Below, one piece after another: positions 5,701 to 12,355 of a stretch of 12,355 bases of DNA. The DNA is from an uncultured Opitutia bacterium. GTDB taxonomy: Bacteria; Verrucomicrobiota; Verrucomicrobiia; Opitutales; UBA953. How positions within the stretch are numbered: the first letter of the stretch is position 1; every line of letters starts with the position of its first letter. Made by a program: the position numbers and the translations under genes. The stretch spans positions 1-12,355 of the forward strand of contig CAIPVK010000168.1 of assembly GCA_903868455.1 (NCBI GenBank). The letters are read 5' to 3'. The notes beneath the pieces were generated by a model, which was not told the DNA's origin, did no database searches, and saw nothing but the letters and a program-made list of their open reading frames with translations.

Positions 5701-6296
5701 CCCCTTCCCGCGGCCTCCTCCTCGTCCTGTCCGGCCCCGCCGGCAGCGGGAAGACCACGCTCTGCGACCGCCTCGTCGCGGCCCACGCCCCGGCGCTCGG
5801 CCGCGTCGTCACCTGCACGACGCGCACCCCGCGCGAGGGCGAGGTCGACGGCGTCGACTATCATTTCCTCTCGCCGGAGACCTTCGAGTCCACCCTCGCC
5901 GCCGGCGGCTTCCTCGAGCACGCCCGCGTCCACACCCGCCTCTACGGCCTGCGCGCGGCCGACGTCGACCGCCAGCTCGGCGCCGGGCGCGACGCGCTCG
6001 TCAACATCGACGTCCAGGGCGCGGCCACGCTGCGCGCCGCCGTCGCCGCGGACCCCGCCCTCGCCGGCGACCTCGTCACCGTCTTCATCCGCGTGGGCGA
6101 CCCCGCCGAGCTCCGCCGCCGCCTGAGCGGCCGCGGCACCGACCCGGCCGACGAGGTCGAGCGCCGCCTCCGCGTCTCCGCCGAGGAGATGGCCCAGGCC
6201 GGGAAGTTCGACCACGTCATCGAGAGCGGCTCGCGCGACGCCGATTTCGCCGCGCTCGACGCCATCTACCGCGCCGCCCGCGCGGCGCGCCGATGA
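5697..6296 (+). CDS. gmk: Guanylate kinase
   Basis: Converts GMP and ATP to GDP and ADP in the cytoplasm; essential for GTP/dGTP supply. The 199 residues match the usual length. P-loop GPAGSGKT is at 13-20, the GMP-binding region TTRTPREGEVDGVDYHF at 41-57, F72-L-E74 follows, Y83-G84 corresponds to the family YG, and NIDVQGA (103-109) is the second phosphate/GMP-side strand. The lid region is around RRRLSGRGTD (140-149). The usual YGT/YGTP is YGLRAADV here, a mild departure. The ATG overlaps the upstream membrane-protein stop and the gmk stop overlaps the next ATG (6293-6296), so all three are coupled. guaB, the enzyme two steps earlier in GMP synthesis, lies at the right end of the window but is a separate unit. 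Confidence 0.96.
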   Translation: MTPSRGLLLVLSGPAGSGKTTLCDRLVAAHAPALGRVVTCTTRTPREGEVDGVDYHFLSPETFESTLAAGGFLEHARVHTRLYGLRAADVDRQLGAGRDALVNIDVQGAATLRAAVAADPALAGDLVTVFIRVGDPAELRRRLSGRGTDPADEVERRLRVSAEEMAQAGKFDHVIESGSRDADFAALDAIYRAARAARR

Positions 6297-8020
6297 GCCT
6301 CGACGCCCACGGCATCGCCGAGGTCCTCGACGAGATCGCCCGGCTGCTGGAGCTCTCGGGCGAGAACCCCTTCAAGATCCGCGCCTACCACGCCGGCGCC
6401 CGCCTGCTCGAGACGCTGACCGACGACCTCGACGCGCTCATCGCCTCGGGCGCCCTCGCGGAGAAGCCCGGCATCGGCGAGGCCCTCGCCGACAAGATCG
6501 CCAAGCTGCGCAAGGACGGCCGCCTCGACTTCCTCGACCGTCTCCGCGCCTCGCTGCCCCCCGGCCTCCCCGCCATCCTCGGCATCCCCGGCATGGGCCC
6601 CAAGAAGACCCGCCGACTCTGGCAGGAGCTCGGCGTGGTCGACCTCGCCGGCCTTCAGGCCGCCTGCGAGCAGGGCAAGGTCGCCGAGCTCAAGGGATTC
6701 GGCGAGAAGACCCAGGCCGCCATCCTCGCCGGCATCCGCAACCGCGAGGCCTACGGCAAGCGCCACCTCTGGGCCTCGGTCGAGGGCGTCGTCACGACCC
6801 TCCTCGCCGGCCTGCGCGCCCTCCCCCAGGTCGCCCGCGCCGAGGCGGCCGGCTCCTTCCGCCGCAACCGCGAGACGGTCGGCGACCTCGACTTCCTCGT
6901 CGCCTCCGACGAGCCCGGCCCGGTCATGGACTGGTTCACCGTCCAGCCCGGCATCGTCGAGGTCACCGCCCGCGGCCAGACCAAGTCCAGCGTGCGCGTC
7001 GAGGGCGGCCTGCAGGTCGACCTCCGCGTCGTGCCGCCCGCCCAGTTCTTCTTCGCCCTCCACCACTTCACCGGCTCGAAGGAGCACAACGTCGCCATGC
7101 GCCAGCGCGCCCTCCAGCGCGGCCTGAGCATGAGCGAGTGGGGCTTCACCGCGGTCGGGGCCGCCGAGGCGCCGGGCGCCGCGACCGAGGCCGACGTCTT
7201 CCGCGCGCTCGGGCTGCCGTGGATCCCGCCCGAGCTCCGCGAGGGGCAGGGCGAGATCGAGGCCGCCGAGGGCGGCGCGCTCCCCCGCCTCCTCGAGGTC
7301 GGCGACCTCCGCGGCGCCTTCCACAACCACACCACCGCCTCCGACGGCAAGTCGACGCTCGAGCAGATGGCGGCCGCGGCCGACGCGCTCGGCTGGGAGT
7401 ACCTCGGCATCAGCGATCACTCGCGCACGAGCGCCTACGCCGGCGGCCTCGAGGTCGAGCGCCTGCTCGCCCAGGTCTCCGCCATCCGCGCGCTCAACGC
7501 CTCGGGCCGCTTCCGCGTCCGCGTGCTGAGCGGGAGCGAGGTCGACATCCTCAAGGACGGCTCGCTCGACTATCCCGACGACATCCTGGCCAAGCTCGAC
7601 GTCGTCGTGGCTTCCGTCCACGCCTCCATGCAGCTCGACGAGGAGGCGATGACCGCCCGCATCGTCCGCGCGATCGAGCACCCGCTCGTCCATATCCTCG
7701 GCCACTCCACCGGCCGCCTCCTGCTCCAGCGCGAGTCCTACAAGGTCAACCTCGCCAAGGTGGTCGACGCCGCCGCCGCCAACGGCAAGTGCATCGAGCT
7801 CAACTCGCACCCGCGCCGCCTCGACATGGACTGGACGCACTGGCGCCGCGCCGCCGAGAAGGGCGTCCTCTGCTCCATCAACCCCGACGCCCACCACGCC
7901 GACCATCTCGCCTACGTGCGCCACGGCGTCGCCGTCGCCCGCAAGGGCTGGCTGACGCCGGACCAGGTCCTCAACACGCGCCCGCTCGACGACGTCCTGC
8001 GCTGGCTGCGCCGCCGCTGA
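6293..8020 (+). CDS. polX: Bacterial DNA polymerase X with PHP domain (PolX)
   Basis: 575 residues, full length for bacterial/archaeal PolX, a repair polymerase for gapped DNA with a PHP nuclease module. The order seen is an N-terminal 8-kDa-like domain with helix-hairpin-helix motifs (KPGIGEALADKI 58-69; IPGMGPKKTRRLW 98-110; LKGFGEKTQAAIL 133-145), then the palm with GSFRRNRETVGDLDF (187-201). D198 and D200 are the first two metal ligands, and D243 in QVDLRVV is the third. The PHP domain follows from about 340: HNH (344-346), SDH (374-376), SEVDI (415-419), SVH (441-443), GHSTGR (470-475) and NPDAHH (530-535). All polymerase and PHP metal ligands appear present, so both activities are plausible. 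The start overlaps the gmk stop. In vivo the likely role is base-excision or gap repair. Confidence 0.96.
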   Translation: MSLDAHGIAEVLDEIARLLELSGENPFKIRAYHAGARLLETLTDDLDALIASGALAEKPGIGEALADKIAKLRKDGRLDFLDRLRASLPPGLPAILGIPGMGPKKTRRLWQELGVVDLAGLQAACEQGKVAELKGFGEKTQAAILAGIRNREAYGKRHLWASVEGVVTTLLAGLRALPQVARAEAAGSFRRNRETVGDLDFLVASDEPGPVMDWFTVQPGIVEVTARGQTKSSVRVEGGLQVDLRVVPPAQFFFALHHFTGSKEHNVAMRQRALQRGLSMSEWGFTAVGAAEAPGAATEADVFRALGLPWIPPELREGQGEIEAAEGGALPRLLEVGDLRGAFHNHTTASDGKSTLEQMAAAADALGWEYLGISDHSRTSAYAGGLEVERLLAQVSAIRALNASGRFRVRVLSGSEVDILKDGSLDYPDDILAKLDVVVASVHASMQLDEEAMTARIVRAIEHPLVHILGHSTGRLLLQRESYKVNLAKVVDAAAANGKCIELNSHPRRLDMDWTHWRRAAEKGVLCSINPDAHHADHLAYVRHGVAVARKGWLTPDQVLNTRPLDDVLRWLRRR

Positions 8021-8037
8021 CCCCCGCCCCCCTCACC

Positions 8038-8832
8038 ATGATCCACGACAAGCGCCGCCTCCTCCTCATCGCCGGACCCTGCTCCCTCGAGTCCGAGTCC
8101 AACGTCCGCACCGTGGCCAAGGCGCTCCGCGCCCTCCAGGACCGCGAGCCCGACCTCAACATCGTCTTCAAGGGCTCGTACGACAAGGCCAACCGCACCT
8201 CGCTCAAGGGCGACCGCGGCCCCGGCCTCGAGGCCGGCCTCGCCCTGCTCGAGATCGCGCGGCGCGACCACGGCTTCCGCATCCTCACCGACGTCCATTC
8301 CGCCGAGCAATGCCCCGCCGTCGGCGCCGTGGCGGACGTCCTCCAGATCCCCGCCTTCCTCTGCCGCCAGACCGACCTCCTCGTCGCCGCCGCCCGCACC
8401 GGCAAGGTCGTCAACGTCAAGAAGGGCCAGTTCCTCTCGCCCTTCGAGATGCGCCACGTGACCGACAAGCTCGCCGGCGCCGGCGCCGCCGAGATCTGGC
8501 AGACCGACCGCGGCACCACCTTCGGCTACCAGAACCTGGTCGTCGACATGCGCAGCTTCCCGCTCATGGCCGCCAACGGCTTCCCGACCGTGATGGACGC
8601 CACCCACGCCGTCCAGCTCCCCGGCGCCGCGGGCGGCGCCTCCGGCGGCCAGCGGGAGTTCGTCCCGGTGCTCGCCCGCGCTGCCCTCGCCGCCGGCGCC
8701 GACGGCCTCTTCCTCGAGACGCACCCCGACCCCGCGCGCGCCATCTCCGACGGCCCGAGCCAGGTGCCGCTCGAGCAGTTCGACGAGCTCGTGCGCAGCT
8801 GCCTCCGCGTCTGGCGCGCCGTCCGCTCCTGA
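8038..8832 (+). CDS. kdsA: 3-deoxy-8-phosphooctulonate synthase (KDO-8-P synthase), metal-dependent type
   Basis: Condenses phosphoenolpyruvate with arabinose 5-phosphate to KDO-8-phosphate, the precursor of the KDO of lipopolysaccharide, so the organism makes a Gram-negative outer membrane. 264 residues, normal for the family. IAGPCSLES (11-19) opens the TIM barrel, followed by FKGSYDKANRTS (44-55), TDVHS (84-88), VKKGQFLSP (127-135) and the C-terminal ETHPDP (227-232) and SDGPSQ (237-242). C15, H190, E227 and D238 match the four metal ligands of the Aquifex enzyme (C11, H185, E222, D233); the E. coli type has Asn in place of this Cys. It starts 17 nt after the polX stop and is the last gene of the operon. 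Its stop is 4 nt from the menE stop on the other strand. Confidence 0.96.
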   Translation: MIHDKRRLLLIAGPCSLESESNVRTVAKALRALQDREPDLNIVFKGSYDKANRTSLKGDRGPGLEAGLALLEIARRDHGFRILTDVHSAEQCPAVGAVADVLQIPAFLCRQTDLLVAAARTGKVVNVKKGQFLSPFEMRHVTDKLAGAGAAEIWQTDRGTTFGYQNLVVDMRSFPLMAANGFPTVMDATHAVQLPGAAGGASGGQREFVPVLARAALAAGADGLFLETHPDPARAISDGPSQVPLEQFDELVRSCLRVWRAVRS

Positions 8833-8841
8833 CCCCTCAGG
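8828..8841. other. Short inverted repeat joining the kdsA and menE stop codons
   Basis: CCTGA-CCCC-TCAGG: a 5-bp stem with a 4-nt loop in which the TGA of kdsA and the TGA of menE are the inner halves of the two arms. There is no T-tract on either side, so it is not a classical intrinsic terminator. It is the only structure I see between the two convergent genes. Confidence 0.3.
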
Positions 8842-10027
8842 CCAGGCGCGTCGGGTCCAGCTTCCCTCGCGCGTCGTAGGGCAGCTCGTCGACGAACAGG
8901 TAGCGCCGCGGCCGCGCCGCCGGCTCCAGCCCGCGCTCGGCCGCCGCGCGCAGCGCCGGCTCGAGGTCGGGCTTGCCCACCGCGACCGCCACGATCACCG
9001 ACCCCCACGCCGGATCCGGCACGCCCGCCGCCCACACGGAGCGCGCTAGCCCGGTCTCCATGAGGACGCGCTCGACGCGCGCCAGGTCCACCTTCTCGCC
9101 GCCGGTCGCGACGATCCGGTCCGCCCGGCCCGTCACCCGCACCCAACCGCGCGCGTCGACCTCGCCGAGGTCTCCCGTCTCCATCGGACGGGTCGTCGGC
9201 GCGTTCGGCCAAACCCCGAGGCACAGCCCGGGCGCGTCCACCCGCAGCCGACCTTCGTTCGCCTCGAACCGCACGCCCGGCAGGGGCTCGCCACGGAGCC
9301 CCGCCGCGTCCGCGCCGTCGATCCACGCGAGGGCGACGGCCGCCGCCGTCTCGGTCATCCCGTAGGTGACCGCCACGGGGAGCCGCCGCGCGCGCGCCTC
9401 GTCGAGGAGGCTCGGCGGCACGGACGAGCCGCCGAGCAGGACGAGGTCGAAGCCCCGCAGCCACGCCTCGCCGTCGGGTCGCGCGAGCAGGCGCGCGAGC
9501 TGGGCGGGAACGAGCGAGGCGAGGCGCGCGCCGCCCGCGGGCAGGTCGACGCGGGGCAGGGCGTCCTCGGCGCGGAACCGACCGTCCGCCACCGCGAACG
9601 CGCCGCCGGTCTCCCGCGCGCGGATCGCCGGCATCAGGCCGCTCACATGCCAGGGCGGCGTCAGCACCGCGCCGTGCAGCGGGGTCGACAGGCCGCGCCG
9701 CGCGAGTCCCTCGGCGAGGGACCTCGCGGCCGCGCGCAGGGTGGAGGCGTCGTGGATCACGAAGCGCACCTTGCCGCCCGTGCCGCCGGTCGGGATCATC
9801 AGCCGCCCGCGCCAGCCGTGCGGCCAGTCGCACGGGCCCATTCCCCGCGGCTTGGCGTCCGAGCCCGCGACCTCCGAGCCCGCCGGCGCGAGCCGCAGGG
9901 CCTCGTCGAGCTGCGCCGGGCTCCACCGCGGGTTGCCGAGGAAGACGGGCTCGCCCGCGTCGAGCGCGCCGAGCGTCGCCGCGAGGTGCGCGGCGGGGTC
10001 GGCGTGCAGCACGAGGCGTCCCCTCAT
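8837..10027 (-). CDS. menE: o-Succinylbenzoate-CoA ligase (MenE), AMP-binding family
   Basis: Activates o-succinylbenzoate to its CoA thioester via an acyl-adenylate, in menaquinone synthesis. 396 residues, shorter than typical acyl-CoA synthetases but usual for compact MenE. It carries PTGGTGGKV (79-87, the ATP P-loop A3), LLGGSSVP (197-204), YGMTETAA (222-229, A5), GDLGEV (285-290, with the ribose-binding Asp) and GRADR (300-304, A8 hinge), then GGEKVDLARVE (309-319) and RGKLD (387-391), where K389 is the catalytic Lys (A10). The assignment to MenE rather than another ligase rests on length and on the partner menC, with which it shares an ATGA overlap at 10024-10027. The N-terminus is very short before the P-loop. 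No separate ribosome binding site is evident, which suggests coupling to menC. Confidence 0.92.
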   Translation of the reverse strand: MRGRLVLHADPAAHLAATLGALDAGEPVFLGNPRWSPAQLDEALRLAPAGSEVAGSDAKPRGMGPCDWPHGWRGRLMIPTGGTGGKVRFVIHDASTLRAAARSLAEGLARRGLSTPLHGAVLTPPWHVSGLMPAIRARETGGAFAVADGRFRAEDALPRVDLPAGGARLASLVPAQLARLLARPDGEAWLRGFDLVLLGGSSVPPSLLDEARARRLPVAVTYGMTETAAAVALAWIDGADAAGLRGEPLPGVRFEANEGRLRVDAPGLCLGVWPNAPTTRPMETGDLGEVDARGWVRVTGRADRIVATGGEKVDLARVERVLMETGLARSVWAAGVPDPAWGSVIVAVAVGKPDLEPALRAAAERGLEPAARPRRYLFVDELPYDARGKLDPTRLA

Positions 10028-10983
10028 GCCGCGTCGGCCCAGAAGGCCTCCCAGTCGAGATCCGCGCGCCCGCGCGCGAGCGGCCCGCCCGCGTGCGCCT
10101 CGCGGGTGTCGGACTCGAAGCGCCCGAGCGTGTCGAAGCCGCCCGTCCGCCCCGTGCCCAGGCGGTCGGCGAGCCAGAGCGCGGCCTGGCGGCCGACGGC
10201 CGTCTCGAAGGCGGAGGACACCACGAGGCGGTTGCGCCGCGGCGCGGCCCAGGCCTCGAGCGCGTCCCAGTCGCCGGCGAGCGCGGGTTTCACCACGACG
10301 ATCCCCTCCCAGCGCGCGGCGTCCCGCGCGACCGTCGGGTTGGCCACGCTCTCGTCGAGCGCGACGCGGTCGGGGCCGAGCGAGAGGTAGCCCGCGTGGT
10401 CCGGCGGCAGGGGTTGCTCCACGAACTCGACGCGTTCGTCCTCGCGCGCGAAGCCGACCCAGGCGCGCGCCTCGTCCAGCCGCAGCGAGCCGTTGGCGTC
10501 GACGCGCAGGCGTCCGCCCGCGGGCAGCGCGTCGCGCACCGCGCGGGCGCCCTCGAGCCCGTCGCCGGGGGCGACCTTGAGCTTGAGGCAGGCGAAGCCC
10601 TCGGCGAGGCGCGCGGCGGCCGAGGTCGGCCCGCCGTCGAGCAGGCCCGCGCTCGCGACCGCGCCGCCGAAGCGCGCGATCTCCGGCCAGCGGGCCGCCA
10701 TGGAGAGCGCGGCGGCGAGGCAGGGCAGGGAGGCGCCCCGGACCCGGGCGATCGAGCGCAGGCGCGCGAGGTCGCCTCCCGCCTCGCGCAGCGCCGCCGC
10801 GGCCGTGTCGGCCGTCTCGACCGGGAAGCCCGGCCAGGGCGCGACCTCGCCGAAGCCGACCCCTTCCGGGCCCTCCGTGCGGAGCAGGATGCGGTCGACC
10901 GACTCGACCTCGCCCGCGCCCGTCCGGAGCGGTCGCCGGAAGCGCCGCCGCAGCCGCCGGAACTCGAATCGGCCTTGGCCCAT
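10024..10983 (-). CDS. menC: o-Succinylbenzoate synthase (MenC), enolase superfamily
   Basis: Dehydrates SHCHC to o-succinylbenzoate, the step before MenE in menaquinone synthesis. 319 residues, normal length. The enolase-superfamily barrel residues are all visible: KLK (134-136; K134 and K136 catalytic), D162 (RVDANGS), E189 (FVEQP) and D210 (ALDES) as Mg ligands, and K232 (VVKPAL). These correspond to K131/K133, D161, E190, D213 and K235 in E. coli. The N-terminal capping domain starts with RFEFRRLRRRFRRPLRTG and FGEVAPWPGF (44-53). I chose ATG 10983, where the family sequence begins, with GGAG about 9 nt upstream. An in-frame ATG at 11028 with AAGGAG in front would add 15 residues that look unlike the family, and an even longer frame reaches 11115. 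It is divergent from guaB and forms one transcript with menE. Confidence 0.94.
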   Translation of the reverse strand: MGQGRFEFRRLRRRFRRPLRTGAGEVESVDRILLRTEGPEGVGFGEVAPWPGFPVETADTAAAALREAGGDLARLRSIARVRGASLPCLAAALSMAARWPEIARFGGAVASAGLLDGGPTSAAARLAEGFACLKLKVAPGDGLEGARAVRDALPAGGRLRVDANGSLRLDEARAWVGFAREDERVEFVEQPLPPDHAGYLSLGPDRVALDESVANPTVARDAARWEGIVVVKPALAGDWDALEAWAAPRRNRLVVSSAFETAVGRQAALWLADRLGTGRTGGFDTLGRFESDTREAHAGGPLARGRADLDWEAFWADAA

Positions 10984-11086
10984 GGCTTCACTCTCCGCCG
11001 AACCCCTCCGCTGGCAAGTTCGCCCCATTCTCTCCTTGCCCACCCCGAGGGGGGTGCCTAACACCCCTTGGGGAAACACGCCTCCC
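10984..11086. promoter_or_regulatory. Divergent menC/guaB intergenic region with alternative hairpins in the guaB leader
   Basis: 103 nt between the two start codons. Three matching segments lie in a row: CACCCC (11041-11046), GGGGTG (11051-11056) and CACCCC (11062-11067), followed by GGGG (11070-11073). The middle segment can pair with the first (6 bp, 4-nt loop) or with the third (8 bp including two G-T pairs, 11049-11056 with 11062-11069, 5-nt loop), so the two hairpins exclude each other. There is no T-tract. No clear promoter boxes and no good Shine-Dalgarno for guaB are seen. A switch function is only a possibility. Confidence 0.4.
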
Positions 11087-12355
11087 ATGTCTGTTTCCCC
11101 CAAGCGCCGGCCCAAGCCGCATTCCGACGACGCCTTCTACCTGCCGGCCGACGCCTTCTTCGCGCGCCACGCCGGCACGGGCCTGACGTACGACGACGTC
11201 ACCCTGGCCACGCTCTACTCCGAGATCCTGCCCCGCGAGACGCGCCTCGACACCGCGCTCTCCGACCGCCTCCCGCTCTCGCTCCCCGTGGTGTCGTCCG
11301 ACATGGACACCGTCACCGAGCACCAGATGGCCATCGCCATGGCGCTCAACGGCGGCCTCGGCCTGCTCCACTACAACATGTCGGAGGCCGACCAGCTCCG
11401 CGAGGTGCAGCGCGTCAAGAACCACATCCACGGGATGATCGCCGACCCCGCGACCGTCTCGCCCGACCTCCTCATCGGCGACGTCCTCGCCCGCATCGAG
11501 CGCGACGGCCTCTCCTTCAGCACCTTCCCCGTCGTGGCCAAGGACGGCCGCCTCGTCGGCCTCCTGCCCGGCAACGCGGTCAAGGACCGCCACCGCTCGC
11601 GTCCCGTCAAGGACGCCATGATCCCGGCCGCCCAGGTGCTCTCCGTCGCCGAGAAGGACCTCGGCAAGGACCCCATCGCCACCGCCGACCGCGTCTTCTC
11701 CGAGCGCGTCGGACTCAACAAGCTGCTCGTCACCGACGGCAAGGGCCGCCTCCGCGGCCTCTTCACGCTCTCCGACATCGAGCGCATCGCCGAGGAGTCC
11801 CGCGCCAACCTCCGCCCCTCGCGCGACGCCCACTTCCGCCTGCGCGTCGGCGCCGCGGTGTCCGTCCCGCGCGCGAGCGACGGCGCGGTCGAGCGCGACC
11901 GCCTCCTCGCCCACGTCGGCGCCCTGGTCGACGCCGGCCTCGACGCCGTGGCCGTCTCCAGCGCGCACGGCTTCTCCAAGGGCATCGGCGACGCCGTGCG
12001 CGTCCTCCGCAAGTCCTTCCGCGACCTCACCATCATCGCCGGCAACGTCACGAGCGGCGCCGGGGTCGACTACCTCGCCGACGCGGGCGCCGACACCGTC
12101 AAGGTCGGCCAGGGCCCCGGCTCCATCTGCACGACGCGCCTCGTCGCCGGCGTCGGCATCCCCCAGCTCACCGCCCTCCACGTCTCGTCCCTCGCCGCCC
12201 GCCGGCGCGGCGTCCGCCTGCTCGCCGACGGCGGCATCACCAAGAGCGGCGACATCGTCAAGGCGCTCACGATCGCCGACGGCGTCATCCTCGGCGGCCT
12301 GCTCGCCGGCTGCCGCGAGGCGCCGGGCAAGATCCTCGAGATCAACGGCAAGACC
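11087..12355 (+). CDS. guaB: IMP dehydrogenase, 3' end missing
   Basis: Oxidises IMP to XMP with NAD+, the committed step of guanine nucleotide synthesis. 423 codons are visible and the frame is open to the right edge. LTYDDVTL (33-40) and VVSSDMDTVTEHQMAIAMAL (68-87) begin the barrel. A two-CBS-domain insert covers roughly 115-235 (VKDAMIP 174-180; FTLSDIERIAEE 226-237). AGNVT (318-322) and the catalytic loop GPGSICTT (343-350) with C348 follow, then GVGIPQ (355-360) and ADGGITKSGDIVKAL (380-394), with D381 binding the IMP ribose. The flap and the Arg/Tyr base dyad lie beyond the edge. The family Asp of the I-D-S/T-A/S-H-G motif is S291 here (AVSSAHGFS). I start at ATG 11087; an in-frame GTG at 11054 is less likely. 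It is divergent from menC. Confidence 0.95.
   Translation, partial: MSVSPKRRPKPHSDDAFYLPADAFFARHAGTGLTYDDVTLATLYSEILPRETRLDTALSDRLPLSLPVVSSDMDTVTEHQMAIAMALNGGLGLLHYNMSEADQLREVQRVKNHIHGMIADPATVSPDLLIGDVLARIERDGLSFSTFPVVAKDGRLVGLLPGNAVKDRHRSRPVKDAMIPAAQVLSVAEKDLGKDPIATADRVFSERVGLNKLLVTDGKGRLRGLFTLSDIERIAEESRANLRPSRDAHFRLRVGAAVSVPRASDGAVERDRLLAHVGALVDAGLDAVAVSSAHGFSKGIGDAVRVLRKSFRDLTIIAGNVTSGAGVDYLADAGADTVKVGQGPGSICTTRLVAGVGIPQLTALHVSSLAARRRGVRLLADGGITKSGDIVKALTIADGVILGGLLAGCREAPGKILEINGKT

Noticed and set aside
6266..7924. 552-codon open frame on the minus strand opposite polX
   Set aside because: Its translation is Gly/Ala/Glu/Val-rich low-complexity sequence with no motif, typical of antisense frames in GC-rich DNA; polX on the plus strand has all its catalytic residues.
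9366..10580. 404-codon plus-strand frame opposite menE and menC
   Set aside because: Arg/Pro/Ser-rich antisense frame; menC and menE have complete active-site motifs on the other strand.
10988..12181. 397-codon minus-strand frame opposite guaB
   Set aside because: Shadow of guaB. The plus-strand frame encodes a clear IMP dehydrogenase that simply runs off the window edge.
1..12355. tRNA/rRNA genes, CRISPR arrays, insertion sequences, phage or defence genes
   Set aside because: I looked for these on both strands and saw no cloverleaf, regular short repeats with spacers, transposase motifs or nuclease/toxin modules.

Overview
This is a very GC-rich, densely packed chromosomal stretch with almost every third codon position G or C. 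The gene content, the IMP dehydrogenase type (VSSDMDTVTE, ALNGGLGLLHYN), a metal-dependent KdsA, a single-domain CoaC and the TonB-like/PA14-like membrane proteins all fit a Gram-negative of the Verrucomicrobiota, most likely the Opitutae. That assignment is from remembered family features, not from a search. I see no tRNA, rRNA, CRISPR array, insertion sequence, phage gene or stretch over 300 bases without a gene.

Left third (1-5037). Three paralogous minus-strand genes, called P1 (partial, cut by the left edge), P2 and P3, encode single-pass inner-membrane proteins. Each has a charged, Ala/Pro-rich cytoplasmic N-terminus, one transmembrane helix with a TonB-like S-x3-H motif, a Gly-rich linker, and (in P2 and P3) a periplasmic C-terminal region with a PA14-like beta-sandwich signature. 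All three share a 444-nt block without any indel, while the C-terminal regions of P2 and P3 have diverged strongly. Between P1 and P2, on the plus strand, sits a two-gene unit: coaC (phosphopantothenoylcysteine decarboxylase) and queG (epoxyqueuosine reductase).

Middle (5167-8832). A plus-strand operon holds an unrecognised multi-pass membrane protein, gmk (guanylate kinase), a bacterial PolX (DNA polymerase X plus PHP nuclease) and kdsA (KDO-8-phosphate synthase). The first three genes overlap by ATGA junctions and kdsA follows after 17 nt.

Right third (8837-12355). Minus-strand menC and menE (o-succinylbenzoate synthase and its CoA ligase, menaquinone synthesis) overlap by ATGA. They are divergent from guaB (IMP dehydrogenase), which runs off the right edge.

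The metabolic genes are ordinary housekeeping: CoA, queuosine, GMP, LPS-KDO and menaquinone. The part worth attention is the P1-P3 family. It looks like a set of TonB-like-anchored periplasmic PA14-like proteins of unknown function, and P2's start codons are predicted to lie in a hairpin whose loop carries the Shine-Dalgarno sequence.
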